DNA from: a virus
Direction: 5' to 3' (one strand)
Length of the DNA stretch: 46,725 bases
IMG/VR virus record: IMGVR_UViG_3300026097_000035
Span: 1 to 46,725 of that record
Numbering within the stretch: the stretch's first letter is position 1; every line of letters starts with the position of its first letter. Shown here one piece after another: positions 1-6,342 of this stretch. A model generated the notes under the pieces. It worked only from the letters and a program-made list of their open reading frames with translations. It did not search any database and had not been told where the DNA came from. A program made the translations under genes and the position numbers.

Positions 1-146
1 GCTACCAAATCGGTAACTTCAGCATTGTTTCTGTAGCTTTCCAGCAGAGCGACAAATTTGCCACCTGCACCTGCCACTGTGACCACATCAACACTTGTCA
101 GCGGGTCTTCGACCAGCGACTCGATGATTGGTCCTTGTCTACCCTC
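1..146. repeat. Terminal direct repeat, left copy
   Basis: Bases 1-146 are identical to 46580-46725. The repeat lies inside an intact protease reading frame that joins in phase across it, so it marks closure of a circular assembly (circularly permuted or terminally redundant virion DNA). It need not be a biological terminal repeat. Confidence 0.95.
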
Positions 147-524
147 TGCCTCGCCCATGTAGCTGTTGCCCATGGCGTGAATTGACAGACCAATGTCATC
201 TGCCATTTCTTTTATAATCGGCGCATAGTGTGAGTAGAATTCAACGTCAGCATACAAAGCTCCTTCTTTGAAGTATGAGTTGCTGACAAGCTTTCCTGCT
301 AGTTGGTGAACATCCCTCTCTGGTCGATCAGTGGACTCAGTAGCACTTGGGTGGTTCATGAAGACCTTAGTTCCCTCTTTGAAAACCTGAGGTCCATAGT
401 TGCGGAGCATGTCTGCTGGGTAGTATCCTGAGGATCCCCAGCCGGATTCGATAACCTTGACACGCCATTTATTTTTAGAGTCGGCAGTATAAAGCCGTGC
501 TGACTCGTTCAGCTTTGTGGTCAT
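1..524 (-). CDS. Prohead (capsid maturation) protease, 5' part
   Basis: Start codon complement at 524-522; the frame is open to base 1 and resumes at the other end of the contig (46579 down to 46138), giving a 321-residue protein on the circular molecule. The N-terminal half looks like a herpesvirus-assemblin/HK97-type prohead protease: a histidine in NHPS (about residue 58) and a serine in GLSIHAMG (about residue 114) have the position and spacing of the catalytic His/Ser pair. The C-terminal half is acidic and helical, like a scaffold (see 46138-46725). It follows the portal after 50 bp and precedes the decoration and capsid genes, the usual order. Role: cleaves scaffold and capsid delta domains inside the procapsid. 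The truncation is only the arbitrary contig opening. Confidence 0.85.
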   Translation of the reverse strand, partial: MTTKLNESARLYTADSKNKWRVKVIESGWGSSGYYPADMLRNYGPQVFKEGTKVFMNHPSATESTDRPERDVHQLAGKLVSNSYFKEGALYADVEFYSHYAPIIKEMADDIGLSIHAMGNSYMGEAEGRQGPIIESLVEDPLTSVDVVTVAGAGGKFVALLESYRNNAEVTDLV

Positions 525-574
525 ATCACTCCATAACAGAATTATCTAATAGAAATGATATCACAATGGCTTTT

Positions 575-1993
575 CTAGGCGATTGGATCATTATCGGCAT
601 CACGCAAGTCATTAGCCTGATCCTGCATAGAACCTACTGCTCCAGACTGACCTTGAGCTGGAATTGGACTACCGTCATCATCACCTGTGTATGGGTCATC
701 ATCACGAGGCGGTGCAGTGTCGTGCATCTTAGGCACATCCAAAGTCTCGATAACTGCAGCACGGTATTCGTCATCCCAGATGGCGTTTGTCTCACGAGCA
801 AGTGCAAGAGCCTGCATTAGTCGCTGTGATGGCTCAACCTCGATCTTTGGCCATGCCACATCCTGAGTAGGTGCACCCATCCAGCGCAAAACTCTCTGGT
901 AGAACTGAGTCCAGACTGCCTGACGGGATTCCATTGACTTCAAGGTTGGAATATCCAGTGTCGCTGCTGTTCCGTAAGATCCACCGCTACCGGGGTTACT
1001 CAAAAGGGTAATCACAGAAACCTCAAGTGCCGAGGCAACCATCGCAGCAAGTGGACGACCAGTTTCTAGATCGACACTGTTTGAGCGAGGCAGGCTTGAT
1101 AGCTCCATGCCGTCACCGGTTACTGCAGTTGAACCTGCGGTTGAGGGAGTAGCCACACTAGCGGCAGCTGCAGTCGCACCAGCTTTAGTCTTTGTGCGTA
1201 GTTGCCACGCAAACATAGCTAGGGACTTCAAAAGGCGTGAACCGTCTTTGAGGTACTCGTTGTAGGCATGTGCCCATGGGAGTGCTGGTAATGCGTCTGG
1301 AACTCCCCAGATTCGACCCGCACGACGATTCACACGACTGTAGAACATTGTTTTGCTTGGATCAACAGGCTGGTTCTGGATTGTGCGTGCAAACCTGCCT
1401 CTTGGCTGGTAAGTGTCAACTGGGTACCATACATCCTTAGCGATCAAGCTCTGCTGGTTTGTAGGAAAGTCCATGTCGGTCTGGTTCCAAGTCCTGCGGA
1501 TGTAGCGAATACGCTCACCATCATCAGGGTCGGTAACAGCACCTGTGATCTCATCAAATGGAATTCTTTGCAATTCTTTGGTTTGGTTGTCTGCAAGGAT
1601 AAAGAACTGACCGTCGGTAAAGTGGCTACGCTCGTTGATCATCTGTGCTTCTGAGCTAAACAGTACATCTTGGTTCTGTGGGTTCTCAATTAGTCGCTTG
1701 ATACGAGGTGGCTGATCGCCAAAGCTCACTCCACGACCAAAGATGTAGCTGGTACGCATTGCAGAGCCACGCTTTAGAATTGGGTTACCTTCTGTGACCT
1801 CACGGATCTTAGAAGCTGCTACTCGCAATTCGGTCAGTGTAAAACCGCTTTGTCCAAAGTGTGTGCCTAGTGGATTCCAACCATCGTCATCAAACTGAAT
1901 GATTGCTTGAGCCATCGAAGCGTAAGATTCTCTAAGCAGTTCATTTTCTGCCGTCATCGCCTCAAATTGCTTTAAAAAGTCATTTTTGTCCAT
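575..1993 (-). CDS. Portal protein
   Basis: 472 residues. It lies 10 bp after the large terminase and directly before the prohead protease, the standard portal position. The sequence fits actinophage-type portals: a mixed alpha/beta body, a Trp/Arg-rich central region (RRTWNQTDMDF, RFARTIQNQP), then a GSGGSYGTAATLD stretch followed by a helix (SRQAVWTQFYQRVLRWMG). The acidic, Asp/Pro-rich tail (PPRDDDPYTGDDDG) is typical. The dodecamer would form the DNA entry vertex, dock the terminase and nucleate the procapsid. The ATG at 1993 has no strong SD in the short gap, so it is probably translated by re-initiation after TerL. Assigned from length, position and composition; no single signature motif exists for portals. 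Confidence 0.85.
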   Translation of the reverse strand: MDKNDFLKQFEAMTAENELLRESYASMAQAIIQFDDDGWNPLGTHFGQSGFTLTELRVAASKIREVTEGNPILKRGSAMRTSYIFGRGVSFGDQPPRIKRLIENPQNQDVLFSSEAQMINERSHFTDGQFFILADNQTKELQRIPFDEITGAVTDPDDGERIRYIRRTWNQTDMDFPTNQQSLIAKDVWYPVDTYQPRGRFARTIQNQPVDPSKTMFYSRVNRRAGRIWGVPDALPALPWAHAYNEYLKDGSRLLKSLAMFAWQLRTKTKAGATAAAASVATPSTAGSTAVTGDGMELSSLPRSNSVDLETGRPLAAMVASALEVSVITLLSNPGSGGSYGTAATLDIPTLKSMESRQAVWTQFYQRVLRWMGAPTQDVAWPKIEVEPSQRLMQALALARETNAIWDDEYRAAVIETLDVPKMHDTAPPRDDDPYTGDDDGSPIPAQGQSGAVGSMQDQANDLRDADNDPIA

Positions 1994-2003
1994 AAAATGG
2001 ATT

Positions 2004-3515
2004 CTACCACGTCCAGTTTGTATAAAAAGGGTCTGAATTTGTTAAAAATTCGGGATCAGAGTAAACTTTGTCCCCCGGTTTCATGTCACCATATGGCGAT
2101 GCGATCAAGTGATCTAGGTTCACAGTCGCATAAACAGCAGCATCCAACTGGTCAGGGGACTTGACTCCACGAGATCGCATGTCATCTTTGCTCTCGATCT
2201 GGATTGACCCAAGCTGGGAAAACTTATACCTGAGCATCATCATCTCGTCAAATAGCTCTTTGTCGTCTGGATCAACATCTATCTTGCCGTTTAGCATTTG
2301 CTCACGCATCGAATCAAAGTTATACGCCCTAGCGTTGTAGTAACGTGACTTATCGGGGCTGGCAGCAGATCCCATCATTGAGATTACTGTATATTTTCCT
2401 TCCGCCAGTACAGCGAGCTGGTCAATAACCGGACCTCCAAGACCCGCACCATCAACACGAACTTGAGACGCTCCCGTCTCGATAGCTGCTTGGTGGACCC
2501 TGTTCGCCGACTCAACCGAGGTTGCTTTGCTCCATTTGGCATAACGCCTTAGCCTTCCGTTGTTATTTAGATAGATAACACTGTCGTCTTCACCAAAGCG
2601 TGCCAAGTCGACTCCAAGCACTGTCATAGCCTCTGTGTCTTCTTCGATCTCGGTGTCTAGACCTTTATCAATTGCTTGCTGGCTAAAAAACGCTGTATCG
2701 TCTTCGTCTGGGAACTCGCCGAGTACCTTTGACTTGAATCTGGCTGAGTCTTCGCCCCAAGCAATTTTCTGCCTGTCAACCCAAGTGGGCTGGATCAGTA
2801 GTGGCTTAACATCCTCCGGGACCCACTCGCCAGTGAAATTAGGGCTATCATAGGCAGATATCTTAATTTTATTCCACGTTTCATCTTCCCTGAAAATCCT
2901 GTGGAACTCGGTGCCTCGACGGTCCGGATTACCAATGGCAAGTACCCTCGAGTCCGCAGACGTCGTAACAGCCTCAGCTGCTGTATAAAGGTCGGGAGGG
3001 ATACCCCCAGCCTCATCCAGAATGACAAATACAAAGCGTCTGTGGATTCCTTGGAACGCAGAAACAATATCCGTATCTGAGGGCCTCCGCCCAAATCCAA
3101 GGAGTGTTCCGAACTCGTCATTTAGTTTCCATTCTTCAGACTGGTTGATATGACCGGGGAGCGGATACCCTCTAAGCTTCGCTGCCTTGTGGTTATCCTT
3201 TAGTTCCCTAAATAATACACGAGCAATCTGTGGATAGGTCGGTGCCGAGGCAATCAGGGCTACTTCATAAGGATCATTTGTAGCGACCCACCAAGCCCCC
3301 AAGATACCTGCAGTCGCAGACTTACCGGCTCCGTTACAAGAAACCACAGCTGTGTGCGTATTATCTACAATCGAGCCAGCGATCTCAGCCTGCTTTGACC
3401 ACATGTGTTTTCCGAGAACATCACTAGCCCAAGCGACGGGATCTTGTTTATAAATAGAGTTTTTGCTCCTGCGTCGCATTTCTGCAAGAGCACCATCAAT
3501 TGCTGATTCAATCAT
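2004..3515 (-). CDS. terL: Terminase large subunit (packaging ATPase/nuclease)
   Basis: 503 residues, normal for the family. Walker A variant SCNGAGKSA at about 59-67 and Walker B VFVILDEAG at about 162-170 form the packaging ATPase. The RNase H-like nuclease begins at VLGVDLARFGEDDS (first metal-binding Asp about 303) and ends with KSPDQLDAAVYA near 455. The protein cuts concatemers and pumps DNA through the portal. The ATG overlaps the stop of the upstream zinc-ribbon gene (ATGA), implying translational coupling. Packaging type cannot be stated from sequence alone; the circular contig would fit headful or cohesive-end packaging. Confidence 0.95.
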   Translation of the reverse strand: MIESAIDGALAEMRRRSKNSIYKQDPVAWASDVLGKHMWSKQAEIAGSIVDNTHTAVVSCNGAGKSATAGILGAWWVATNDPYEVALIASAPTYPQIARVLFRELKDNHKAAKLRGYPLPGHINQSEEWKLNDEFGTLLGFGRRPSDTDIVSAFQGIHRRFVFVILDEAGGIPPDLYTAAEAVTTSADSRVLAIGNPDRRGTEFHRIFREDETWNKIKISAYDSPNFTGEWVPEDVKPLLIQPTWVDRQKIAWGEDSARFKSKVLGEFPDEDDTAFFSQQAIDKGLDTEIEEDTEAMTVLGVDLARFGEDDSVIYLNNNGRLRRYAKWSKATSVESANRVHQAAIETGASQVRVDGAGLGGPVIDQLAVLAEGKYTVISMMGSAASPDKSRYYNARAYNFDSMREQMLNGKIDVDPDDKELFDEMMMLRYKFSQLGSIQIESKDDMRSRGVKSPDQLDAAVYATVNLDHLIASPYGDMKPGDKVYSDPEFLTNSDPFYTNWTW

Positions 3516-3685
3516 TTATCAGTCGAGTAAAACCCGCCCCCATTGAATGTCACCTGAGGTGTGCCAAACTGCTTAGCCATCTCTTTATGACATTTTTCGC
3601 ATAAAATCGTCGGCTCGTTCACAAATCCGTGGATAATCTCTTTGACGTTGCCACAGTCACACTTATAGTCATACATCGGCATCAT
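3512..3685 (-). CDS. Small zinc-ribbon protein (57 aa)
   Basis: Start chosen at 3685 because ATGA overlaps the stop of the upstream terminase small subunit; the stop overlaps the TerL ATG in the same way. CDCG near the N-terminus and CEKC about 18 residues later form a two-knuckle zinc ribbon, then a Gly-rich tail (NGGGFYSTDK). Small FmdB-like zinc ribbons often sit beside terminase genes in actinophages, with unknown role; an accessory packaging or DNA-binding role is an inference. The coding evidence is the two perfect 4-base overlaps and the conserved-looking Cys pairs. Confidence 0.8.
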   Translation of the reverse strand: MMPMYDYKCDCGNVKEIIHGFVNEPTILCEKCHKEMAKQFGTPQVTFNGGGFYSTDK

Positions 3686-4185
3686 TCAGTCTCCGCTTCC
3701 AACTCGCCCTTGGCTCTTACTAAGCCTTCCATGATCAGCTCATCTAGCTCATCTTTGTCAACTTCTGGGTATCTAACCTTCAACTCGCCCTTTGCAAAGT
3801 TCAAAGCGGCGTCCATAGCCTTCAGCATAATCCGCTGTTGGTACTCGCTGAGCTTGATAATGTCCACATCGAGGCGTTCCCTCTCTGAGTCAAGCCTGCG
3901 ACCAATCTCCTGCAAGACTTTCAGCAGCAACCTAGCCGAGTCTTCGTCACGCATTTCGATTGCACGCTGAGATAGGCTGTCTTTTAGTTCGTTTAGCTCA
4001 AACAGCAACAACTGCCGACGTTCGACCTCGTTCCAGATATCTCTGTTTGAGAGCAGCTGCTTTACATGGAGCACAGCTTGTGCGGCTGGGATGCCAGTCA
4101 GTGCTTCCATCTCATCGCCAGACTTACCGCTCGCAGCGGCTTTGATCAGGGTTTCATCTAAAAGGGAGACGGCATTTTGTGACAT
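3682..4185 (-). CDS. Probable terminase small subunit
   Basis: 167 residues from the ATG at 4185. An upstream in-frame TTG at 4218 is rejected because that TTG is the start of the promoter -35 box. N-terminal residues form a probable helix-turn-helix (DETLIKAAASGKSGDEMEAL followed by TGIPAAQAVLHVKQLL), and the rest is long, charged coiled-coil helix, the usual shape of TerS oligomers that recognise the packaging site. It overlaps the zinc-ribbon gene by 4 bases and lies just before TerL. No Shine-Dalgarno precedes the ATG; a TATAAT box ends 6 nt upstream, so translation is probably leaderless. Function rests on position and architecture. Confidence 0.65.
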   Translation of the reverse strand: MSQNAVSLLDETLIKAAASGKSGDEMEALTGIPAAQAVLHVKQLLSNRDIWNEVERRQLLLFELNELKDSLSQRAIEMRDEDSARLLLKVLQEIGRRLDSERERLDVDIIKLSEYQQRIMLKAMDAALNFAKGELKVRYPEVDKDELDELIMEGLVRAKGELEAETE

Positions 4186-4191
4186 AGGGAC

Positions 4192-4218
4192 ATTATACGC
4201 TGTCTTTATCGTCGTCAA
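4192..4218 (-). promoter_or_regulatory. Promoter for terminase operon, leaderless start
   Basis: On the minus strand TTGACG (4218-4213), a 15-nt spacer, then perfect TATAAT (4197-4192). The TerS ATG (4185) follows 6 nt after the -10 box, where transcription would begin, so the mRNA would start at or beside the AUG. The box overlaps the last codons and stop of the preceding 55-aa gene. The short spacer is a weakness, but the perfect -10 is strong. Confidence 0.7.
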
Positions 4219-4360
4219 GTCCTAAGGCATGGAGAATTTTGTCAATTTTGCCTTCTACCTGCTCTAAGTATGCTCCGAGCGAGTAAACCATCTCCAAAAC
4301 GGTCTTATTGTCTACTTCTGGCTCTTCTGGCGTGTAATCGTCAGTCAATCCTCTTGCCAT
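4193..4360 (-). CDS. Small acidic protein (55 aa), first part of late operon
   Basis: ATG at 4360 with an AAGGA ribosome-binding sequence 8-9 nt upstream, stop at 4193. Acidic N-terminus (DDYTPEEPEVDNK) followed by an amphipathic helix (LEMVYSLGAYLEQVEGKIDK) and an Asp-rich end. Not recognised. It precedes terminase in the same direction, and its 3' end contains the TerS promoter. A small packaging or head-assembly accessory is possible from position only. Confidence 0.6.
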   Translation of the reverse strand: MARGLTDDYTPEEPEVDNKTVLEMVYSLGAYLEQVEGKIDKILHALGLDDDKDSV

Positions 4361-4413
4361 ACCCGTTTTTCCTTAAATTTAATCAAAAAATTTTTTTATT
4401 TGGGGTCTTAGCC

Positions 4414-4629
4414 CTATTTTATGCCGTTTTGAATTGTTTCAAGGGCAACTTGGATCAGCTCAAGTGGCTCAGTGTCCACGCTGGACTCAAAATACTCGAT
4501 CTGAAGCGGTCCGTCTTCGTCGTTGAGTGACGCACACATGACATTGAAGTCAATGCCGGGGTCCGTCTGCTCAATGCACAGCTCAAGGACCTCGTTATCC
4601 ATAGTGATGGTACAAATGATCTCGTTCAT
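4414..4629 (-). CDS. Small acidic protein (71 aa)
   Basis: The frame extends upstream to 4848, but that extension runs through a strong terminator (4750-4774) and into the preceding gene, so I take the internal ATG at 4629 (MNEIICTITMDNEVLELC). About one residue in four is acidic; predicted beta strands then helix (SVDTEPLELIQVALETIQNG). Not recognised. A -10-like TAAGCT lies 7 nt before this ATG with TTGCGA 16 nt further up, suggesting a leaderless first gene of the late block. Confidence 0.6.
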   Translation of the reverse strand: MNEIICTITMDNEVLELCIEQTDPGIDFNVMCASLNDEDGPLQIEYFESSVDTEPLELIQVALETIQNGIK

Positions 4630-4636
4630 AGGCAAA

Positions 4637-4664
4637 AGCTTAGCACGAAATTTGGGGATCGCAA
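4637..4664 (-). promoter_or_regulatory. Candidate leaderless promoter upstream of the 71-aa gene
   Basis: Minus strand: TTGCGA (4664-4659), 16-nt spacer, TAAGCT (4642-4637), then 7 nt to the ATG at 4629. Each hexamer matches consensus at 4 of 6. It follows the terminator at 4750-4774, where a new promoter is needed. Confidence 0.4.
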
Positions 4665-4749
4665 GGCGAATTGCATACGGTATGTATCCCCTACCTATCT
4701 CTGTAAATTTCTGGATTTTTTGATTTCTTTCGCCATACCATCGGGCAAG

Positions 4750-4774
4750 AAAAAACCCGCCATTTCTGGCGGGC
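4750..4774 (-). terminator. Rho-independent terminator of the leftward early operon
   Basis: Minus strand: CCCGCCA stem, GAAA tetraloop, TGGCGGG, then six T residues. It lies just past the stop of the 4791-5174 gene and separates the leftward early operon from the late block. Confidence 0.9.
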
Positions 4775-4790
4775 TTCTCTGTTTGGCTGG

Positions 4791-5174
4791 TTATGCTGTG
4801 AAGTGCTTTAGTGCCTCGTTGCAGTTGTCGCAAGCTTTCCAAAAACATTCCTCGCCTTCGTGTGCTTTTACTTTGCAGTCTTGCAAGCTGGTACTAAATT
4901 GGTGGTGTTCGCACAAAAACGGGTCACTAATTGCCTCGGCGTTGTCGGTTAGCATTTCGTGGCACTTGGCTAGTATCTCGGTGTAGGCTTTGGCTTGTCC
5001 AAATTCCAAGCTCGCATTTCTTAACATTGTCCATTTGCTGGTGCTGTCTAGCCCTATGGTCTGGCTCTCATTCAAAAAGTGCCTCGCCATTGTTTCGGCT
5101 CGTGTCCTGCCGTTGTCTGCCGTTGCGATTACCTCTCGAATTGTGTCAATGTCCCAATTGTTTAGTTCTTCCAT
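4791..5174 (-). CDS. Cys/His-rich protein of unknown function (127 aa)
   Basis: Acidic helical N-terminus (MEELNNWDIDTIREVIATAD), then a C-terminal part with seven Cys/His in spaced pairs (FLCEHHQF, DCKVKAH, ECFWKACDNC), which suggests a zinc-bound fold. No family recognised. The RBS is AAGAAAGGGAAGAA directly upstream of the ATG, and a sigma70-like promoter lies at 5203-5232. It is the last gene before the terminator at 4750-4774. An early host-interaction role is possible but only from position. Confidence 0.7.
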   Translation of the reverse strand: MEELNNWDIDTIREVIATADNGRTRAETMARHFLNESQTIGLDSTSKWTMLRNASLEFGQAKAYTEILAKCHEMLTDNAEAISDPFLCEHHQFSTSLQDCKVKAHEGEECFWKACDNCNEALKHFTA

Positions 5175-5202
5175 TTTCTTCCCTTTCTTTCTTTGTGCTT
5201 CT

Positions 5203-5232
5203 ATTGTATCACTATGTAGTGTAATAGTGCAA
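5203..5232 (-). promoter_or_regulatory. Leftward promoter for the 127-aa gene
   Basis: Minus strand TTGCAC (5232-5227), 18-nt spacer, TACAAT (5208-5203). The spacer contains the dyad CACTACATAGTG, a possible operator. Transcription would start about 20 nt before the AAGAAAGGGAAGAA ribosome binding site. Confidence 0.6.
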
Positions 5233-5248
5233 CCCTATCAGGGCATTA

Positions 5249-5270
5249 TTTGGTAACGGTTTGGTAACGG
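5249..5270. repeat. Tandem 11-bp repeat upstream of leftward promoter
   Basis: TTTGGTAACGG occurs twice head-to-tail (5249-5259 and 5260-5270), 17 bp upstream of the -35 box of the 5203-5232 promoter. An 11-bp period puts both copies on the same DNA face, as for an activator or repressor site. Confidence 0.6.
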
Positions 5271-5322
5271 TCTAGCGTTCCATTATGTCGCTATGTAATC
5301 AAATCCCTACTTGGTAGGGTGT

Positions 5323-5415
5323 TCAGATTATGCCCAAGCCCTGCCCTATGAATAACAAAATCAAAGGCAAGCCCATTGCAAAAATCATTGCTGTTTCTTT
5401 TATCCATCTAACCAT
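5323..5415 (-). CDS. Tiny single-pass membrane protein (30 aa)
   Basis: ATG at 5415 overlaps the end of the 5408-5614 gene and follows a good SD (GGGAGG about 7 nt upstream). Residues 1-9 (MVRWIKETA) are polar and basic; residues 10-30 are one uninterrupted hydrophobic helix (IFAMGLPLILLFIGQGLGII). It is too short for ordinary gene callers. Phages use such peptides as superinfection-exclusion, antiholin or lysis proteins; which applies here is unknown. A competing 38-codon frame from an ATG five bases further on is less convincing. Confidence 0.5.
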   Translation of the reverse strand: MVRWIKETAMIFAMGLPLILLFIGQGLGII

Positions 5416-5614
5416 TGTCCGCCCTCCCTAGATATTCCATCGTGTGGCTACACTCTGGCACACTCTCCGCACAATTGCAAGAACTGAAACTCTTCAAGTG
5501 CTTGGGGCAATTCTCTCCAGTTTGAAAAGCGTTATAAATCTCTTCCGCCTCTTCTTCACTATCTGCCGAAATCTCGACTTCTTCACAAACTACTAACGCC
5601 CTAAAGTTCTTCAC
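5408..5614 (-). CDS. Small Cys-rich acidic protein (68 aa)
   Basis: GTG start at 5614 overlapping the upstream stop (GTGA). The N-terminal half has the pattern beta strand, then SADSEEEAEEIYNAF; the same pattern (ESREEAEEIAQN) appears in the 53-aa gene at 8476-8637, suggesting a shared small alpha/beta fold. The C-terminal half carries four Cys plus His (ENCPKH, SCNCAE, ECSH), a probable metal site. Function unknown; part of the leftward early operon. Confidence 0.65.
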   Translation of the reverse strand: MKNFRALVVCEEVEISADSEEEAEEIYNAFQTGENCPKHLKSFSSCNCAESVPECSHTMEYLGRADNG

Positions 5615-5823
5615 GCTTTCGCCTCCATTGTCTGCAAGATTTCGCCCTTGTCATTGGTTAGCACAATCTCACCAATTGCCCAACTGCTTTTGGTGTCTTT
5701 GTGTGCCTTGTCCATAATGTGGCCAATGGCCTCCAGTGTGGCAACATCGTCACGACTTGCCCAAACTGTTTTGGTGTTTGTCTTTCCGTTTAGCTTTGCT
5801 TTTAGTGTGTATGGCTTCAACAT
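5611..5823 (-). CDS. Small protein, first gene of leftward early operon (70 aa)
   Basis: MLKPYTLKAKLNGKTNTKTVWASRDD start with RBS AAGAAAGGG 12 nt upstream. Predicted compact alpha/beta protein with alternating strand patterns (WAIGEIVLTNDKGEILQTME). No family recognised. Lies directly downstream of the promoter at 5854-5883 and is coupled to the next gene by GTGA. Confidence 0.65.
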   Translation of the reverse strand: MLKPYTLKAKLNGKTNTKTVWASRDDVATLEAIGHIMDKAHKDTKSSWAIGEIVLTNDKGEILQTMEAKA

Positions 5824-5853
5824 TGTTTTACCCTTTCTTTATGTTGTAATCAA

Positions 5854-5883
5854 AAGTTAGCACAACGGGCAAACACTTGTCAA
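5854..5883 (-). promoter_or_regulatory. Main leftward early promoter
   Basis: Minus strand perfect TTGACA (5883-5878), 18-nt spacer, TAACTT (5859-5854). Transcription should start near 5847, giving a short leader with the RBS AAGAAAGGG. An A/T tract (AAAAAAACTTTTTTT on the minus strand) upstream could act as an UP element. Confidence 0.7.
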
Positions 5884-5917
5884 GCATTTTCTAAAAAAAG
5901 TTTTTTTCTTTTTCAGC

Positions 5918-5946
5918 TTGACAATCTCCAAAACCTCCCCTAATGT
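5918..5946 (+). promoter_or_regulatory. Promoter of the hairpin RNA
   Basis: Perfect TTGACA (5918-5923), optimal 17-nt spacer, TAATGT (5941-5946; keeps the T-A-n-n-n-T positions). Predicted start is near 5953, three bases before the hairpin. No gene lies between it and the terminator, so its only product would be the small RNA. Confidence 0.6.
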
Positions 5947-5952
5947 TTTCAA

Positions 5953-6010
5953 CGGGTCGAGTGCTTGAAACTTCTTCCCCCTTTCTTGTTTCAAGCACTC
6001 GACTTTTTTT
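5953..6010 (+). ncRNA. Probable ~57-nt hairpin RNA with SD-complementary loop
   Basis: A perfect 16-bp stem (GTCGAGTGCTTGAAAC at 5956-5971, its complement at 5988-6003) closes a 16-nt all-pyrimidine loop (TTCTTCCCCCTTTCTT, 5972-5987) and is followed by seven T. A promoter ends just before it, so the whole transcript would be promoter, hairpin, stop. The loop is complementary to the RBS of the first rightward gene (AAGAAAGGGG, 6436-6445, 10 nt), of the 5823 gene (AAGAAAGGG) and, with a two-base bulge, of the 5174 gene (AAGAAAGGGAAGAA). That suggests a trans-acting regulator of early translation. The alternative is a plain terminator for read-through from the left. Confidence 0.55.
5956..6010 (+). 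terminator. Rightward intrinsic terminator (same hairpin)
   Basis: The 16-bp stem plus TTTTTTT at 6004-6010 is an unusually strong rightward terminator. The minus-strand side has no T run, so it acts only on plus-strand transcription, where no upstream gene exists. Confidence 0.8.
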
Positions 6011-6110
6011 ATGCCTGAGATGGATCACTAAGAAAAAAACCCTGAGATAAAAACCGCTCAAAAAACCAGAGACAAATTCGTGTCGTGGAATGAATTTGTT
6101 CCAGACCTAA

Positions 6111-6171
6111 TTCTCTCTCTCTAACTATTAGTAATAATAATATATATATATATAATCTAGGAGAGAGAGGG
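6111..6171. other. AT-rich unwinding-type tract flanked by CT and GA runs
   Basis: A pure A/T stretch of about 25 bp (TAATAATAATATATATATAT core, 6130-6156) sits between TCTCTCTCTCT (6112-6122) and GGAGAGAGAGGG (6160-6171), which are imperfect inverted complements. AT unwinding elements next to repeated motifs are typical of replication origins; that function is an inference. Confidence 0.45.
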
Positions 6172-6258
6172 CTTGTAAAAATCGCCTTTTTGAACCGTAT
6201 TTGCACAATTCTGCGTACAAATTCGTCTAAATAATCGTATTTGCACCAAATCCCAAAA

Positions 6259-6342
6259 CACTACAACGCTATACATTACATAAAACGCTATTTCAAAATA
6301 GTATTTCTGCAGCGAAATAAAATAGTGTATAGTGTTGTAATG
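6259..6342. repeat. 84-bp interrupted inverted repeat
   Basis: Outer arms of 17 bp (6259-6275 and 6326-6342) match with two mismatches: CACTACAACGCTATACA against the complement of TGTATAGTGTTGTAATG. Between them lies a second dyad (TATTTC at 6302-6307 and GAAATA at 6314-6319 around CTGCAG). No T run follows, so it is not an ordinary terminator. It may be a cruciform-forming origin element or a regulator site. Confidence 0.55.

Noticed and set aside
2795-3121. 108-codon frame overlapping the large terminase on the same strand
   Set aside because: Lies wholly within the terminase ATPase/nuclease coding sequence in another frame, with no RBS.
4630-4848. N-terminal extension of the 71-aa protein
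   Set aside because: It would be translated through a strong terminator and the end of the preceding gene; composition is basic and unlike the acidic downstream part.
6130-6156. AT microsatellite as assembly error
   Set aside because: It is bounded by matching CT/GA runs and lies among organised repeats, so it looks like real regulatory DNA, though its exact length should be confirmed from reads.
6009-6206. 65-codon minus-strand frame in the control region
   Set aside because: Composed of AT and CT tract translation, no RBS, and overlaps the hairpin RNA terminator and the repeats.
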